Source of the DNA: Kastovskya adunca ATA6-11-RM4
Lineage (GTDB): Bacteria > Cyanobacteriota > Cyanobacteriia > Cyanobacteriales > Coleofasciculaceae
DNA: 64,000 nt
Assembly: GCA_019359445.1 (NCBI GenBank)
Contig: JAHHHJ010000002.1
Coordinates: 62,001 to 126,000, forward strand
Reading direction: 5' to 3'
The position numbers and the translations under genes are program-made. Below, one piece after another: positions 61,610 through 64,000 of this stretch (positions are counted from its first letter, which is position 1; each line of letters starts with the position of its first letter). The notes under the pieces are model-generated. The model was not told the DNA's origin and ran no database searches. It was given only the letters and a program-made list of their open reading frames with translations.

Positions 61610-62533
61610 TTACTGTGCGGCGGCGGCTAAGAAGGGCAAAGCCACTTCAACTAACTCGGCGGAGTACTCTTCGTGCAACCCTAACGCACCAGGGAGCGAT
61701 CGCCTCTCAATTCCGGGCAAATCGGCTACGGCTGTCATTTCTGAGCGCGACTTCGGGGGAGCATTTTCCCCGATGACTACCATCACGGGGACAGGGGCGG
61801 GCTGAAACCAAGCGCGAAACTCTGACGCCTCGCGAACGGGGTCGAGTGCGCCTGTAACGAAGGCAGCAGAGGCGTATCTAGCACCGGGTTGTTGCGTGGT
61901 TTCTCGCTTCTGGGTAATGAAGTCTGGGGTTAGGAGGGTATCTTCGGCGTAGACGTGACCCTTGTACATGGTGCGGAGAAATGAGGACGTTGTGTTGAGT
62001 TGGTAGAGGGTTTGACCGAGAATAGGCGATCGCACAATTCCTCTGACTGCACCAGCCACCTGCTGATTAGCCCCCATCGTTGGCAAGGGGCCGCGCCAGG
62101 TTGGTGCTGACAAGACAATCCGGCTCACGGCTTGCGGCATTTTGTGGGCTAGTTGCATGACGTACCCCGCCCCATGACCTGCCGCCATGATGGCAATCGG
62201 GCGGTGGAAGATATCGCCAACAAAATCTTCTAAAAACTGCTGGTACAACTCCCCGCGATACTCCAGAGGCGGACGATCCGATTCTCCAAAACCGGGCCAA
62301 TCTAGAGCCACGACCTGAAATTGAGACGATAGGCGTTTGGCGATATCGCGCATTTCGCCTCTTGTGGAGACGCTACTCAAAGCTGGCAGTAGTAATACGG
62401 GGTTTCCTTCCCCTAGAGTTTCGTAAGCAACGGCTAACGGTTTTCCTTGCCAATTCCAAAGGTATTTTTGTACAATGCCCCCGATATTAAGCTGCGTCGG
62501 GGTGGAGTTTGTAGAAGTTGATTGAGCAATCAT
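61610..62533 (-). CDS. Alpha/beta-hydrolase-fold protein lacking the nucleophile serine
   Basis: The 307-residue protein keeps the fold: VLLLPALSSVSTRGEMRDIA, VVALDWPGFGESDRPPLEY and a late LGLHEEY with the expected His. The nucleophile elbow, normally G-x-S-x-G, reads MAAGHGAGYV at about 117-126, so the serine position is Gly121. No other serine or cysteine sits at the elbow. It may be a non-catalytic member or use a different mechanism. There is no signal peptide. It sits alone with its own terminator. The start is ATG 62533. Confidence 0.82.
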   Translation of the reverse strand: MIAQSTSTNSTPTQLNIGGIVQKYLWNWQGKPLAVAYETLGEGNPVLLLPALSSVSTRGEMRDIAKRLSSQFQVVALDWPGFGESDRPPLEYRGELYQQFLEDFVGDIFHRPIAIMAAGHGAGYVMQLAHKMPQAVSRIVLSAPTWRGPLPTMGANQQVAGAVRGIVRSPILGQTLYQLNTTSSFLRTMYKGHVYAEDTLLTPDFITQKRETTQQPGARYASAAFVTGALDPVREASEFRAWFQPAPVPVMVVIGENAPPKSRSEMTAVADLPGIERRSLPGALGLHEEYSAELVEVALPFLAAAAQ

Positions 62534-62830
62534 CTATTTTCGTTTGAATAAAAATCGTTATGCTTCTATATTCTCTCGGTCACGTCTGAAGGGAGAACCA
62601 TTAGAGCCGCCTGTTGTAGATGCGATCGCTGTCTTTCAGTAATCTGCCTAACTACAGTTGCGGCTTGACTTGCTGTAAGCTAGACGCGACAAAGTTTTTG
62701 CATCTGAGTCGGATTTTTGTTGACTCAGAGCAAATCTAAATCGTATTTTAGAATGATTCTCGTTTTCAAAAACGTTTAAAGAATTTAACGCTCTTTAAAC
62801 CTTAATTAATGGGTGTGAGGAAATTTAAGC
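62534..62830. other. Non-coding gap upstream of the porin gene
   Basis: This gap holds no gene. It carries one HIP1 site and AT-rich DNA just before the porin start (TTTAAGC). A regulator site such as a Fur box was not clear by eye. Confidence 0.45.
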
Positions 62831-64000
62831 ATGTCTAGAACCATGAGATTTAGGCTGATTAGCCCAACTGTTTTGGGTACAACGCTCTTGTTCGGTGCCA
62901 GTGCGATCGCGACAGAAACCACCTCGATTCCCCAAGCAAATCAGCTTTCAACGGCAACAATTTCTGCTACTAATACAAGCGTTGAGGCAGTCCGATCAAA
63001 TCCGATTGAGCACACTCCAGCTGTGGCACCCCTCCGGGTGGACTTAGAAAGAATGGGGGATAAGGATGGACAATTCTCCAGACTTGATATCACTGAGGTC
63101 GCACTGCCAGAAAGCCAGGATGAGCCAGTCGCGTCTAACCCCATTGAAGAGTCTGCACCCTTGACGGATGATGCCAGCGTATTAGAGCAAATCAACCGCT
63201 ATAACAGTGAAGATAACGCTCTTGACCAAGTTACCAACGTCTCTCAACTACGGGATGTTTCTCCCGGAGACTGGGCGTTTGAAGCCCTGCGGGAACTCGT
63301 AGAACGCTACGGCTGTATTGTTGGTTATCCCGATGGCACCTTCCGAGGTAATCGCGCTACGACCCGGTTTGAGTTTGCGGCGGGTTTGAATGCTTGCTTA
63401 AACCAGATTGAGCGTTTGATTGCTGCTTCTACGGCTGATTTTGTTACTCGTGATGATTTAGAAACCCTGCAACGGCTGGTACAAGAGTTTGAAGTGGAGT
63501 TGGCAACTCTAGGAACTCGCGTTGATAACTTGGATGGTCGGGTGGCGTTTTTAGAAGACAATCAGTTTTCTACCACTACTAAGCTCGCAGGTGAAGTCAT
63601 CTTTGGAGTGGCAAGTATCTTCACGGGAGAGAGTGCCGATGGTGGTGAGATTCAAGAAACAACAGTACTGGGCAACCGAACCCGTTTGAATTTGGAAACG
63701 AGCTTTACAGGTCAAGATTTACTCCGCACGCGACTAGCAACGGGTAACTTTCCTGAGTTTGCCGGGGTTACGGGAACGCGGGAAGGGGAGTTTGCCTTTG
63801 CCCAACCGGAAGATAATGATCTCGGTTTAGAAGTTTTGTTGTATAGCTTTCCAATTAGCGATCGCACGCAGGTTGTAGTGGCTGCCCAGGGCGGGGCTTT
63901 CGATGACTTTGCCAGCACAGTTAACTTCCTCGATGGAGACGGAGCTAGTGGTGCATTGTCTGCCTTTGGTACGCGCAACCCGATTTATTACTTAGGTGAT
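62831..64000 (+). CDS. SLH-OprB family iron-uptake porin, 3' end outside window
   Basis: The open frame from ATG 62831 runs beyond the window (390 codons seen). A signal peptide is visible: MSRTMRFRLISPTVLGTTLL ending near a small-residue A-I-A cut site. A Pro/Ser-rich linker follows, then an SLH domain (VSPGDWAFEALRELVERYGC and IVGYPDGTFRGNRATTRFEF), a coiled coil (about 205-240, LETLQRLVQEFEVELATLGT) and the start of a beta-barrel (KLAGEVIFGVASIFTG). It is the major outer-membrane porin type of cyanobacteria; the SLH part binds cell-wall-linked polysaccharide and the barrel lets small solutes or iron through. The full gene is normally about 550-600 codons. Confidence 0.93.
   Translation, partial: MSRTMRFRLISPTVLGTTLLFGASAIATETTSIPQANQLSTATISATNTSVEAVRSNPIEHTPAVAPLRVDLERMGDKDGQFSRLDITEVALPESQDEPVASNPIEESAPLTDDASVLEQINRYNSEDNALDQVTNVSQLRDVSPGDWAFEALRELVERYGCIVGYPDGTFRGNRATTRFEFAAGLNACLNQIERLIAASTADFVTRDDLETLQRLVQEFEVELATLGTRVDNLDGRVAFLEDNQFSTTTKLAGEVIFGVASIFTGESADGGEIQETTVLGNRTRLNLETSFTGQDLLRTRLATGNFPEFAGVTGTREGEFAFAQPEDNDLGLEVLLYSFPISDRTQVVVAAQGGAFDDFASTVNFLDGDGASGALSAFGTRNPIYYLGD

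Overview
The window looks like a chromosomal segment of a cyanobacterium, probably a filamentous one. GCGATCGC (HIP1) octamers are scattered throughout. Several genes belong to families that are typical of cyanobacteria: PxcA/CotA proton extrusion, Ccs1/CcdA cytochrome c biogenesis, plant-type GlgC, SLH-OprB iron-uptake porin, SmtB/BxmR-type metal sensor with an SmtA-type metallothionein, Uma2 nuclease, and DUF433/DUF5615 toxin-antitoxin pairs. No rRNA, CRISPR array or complete insertion sequence was seen.

Positions 1-13.4 kb are a plus-strand surface-polysaccharide cluster: a Core-2/I-branching-like glycosyltransferase cut by the window edge, three GT2 enzymes, five GT4 enzymes, a Wzy/O-antigen-ligase-like membrane protein and a GT39-like membrane glycosyltransferase. 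Two non-coding gaps inside it hold recognisable relics of lost glycosyltransferase genes. A CocE-type hydrolase closes the run. From 15 to 25 kb come an integrase beside tRNA-Phe, an SmtB-like sensor, RqcH, an FtsE-like ATPase, a WecG/TagA transferase, PxcA, a UvrD/AddB-like P-loop protein and an antitoxin-like orphan.

Positions 25.3-38.1 kb form an accessory, defence-rich stretch. It holds a complete type I Wadjet operon (jetA-jetB-jetC-jetD, with overlapping reading frames), a DUF433/PIN-like toxin-antitoxin pair, a Uma2 nuclease, a broken HNH-nuclease relic and an AlbA_2/Schlafen-like ATP-binding protein with a repeat block. A DUF4336 protein and a ROK glucokinase sit among them. The stretch ends next to tRNA-Ala.

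Positions 38.4-50 kb hold housekeeping genes: trhO, a cation:proton antiporter with a UspA tail, ccs1, ccdA, ppk1 and glgC. The antiporter is preceded on its own strand by a clear crcB-type fluoride riboswitch overlapping an intrinsic terminator, which indicates fluoride-induced expression. An 8-bp GC-rich tandem repeat has run into the 3' end of trhO, and a sister array lies near ccdA beside a 133-bp MITE-like element.

Positions 50-64 kb hold assorted stress and metabolic genes: a MerA/Lpd-like oxidoreductase, GST, Map, a ribbon-helix-helix protein, a CPCC-domain protein, alpha-carbonic anhydrase, an LCP protein, a NERD nuclease, a cupin, an MIF-like protein, tRNA-Leu, a 54-residue metallothionein, an alpha/beta hydrolase lacking its nucleophile serine, and the start of an SLH-OprB porin. 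The metallothionein and the SmtB-like sensor gene 44 kb away carry matching operator-like inverted repeats, so they are probably one metal-responsive regulon.
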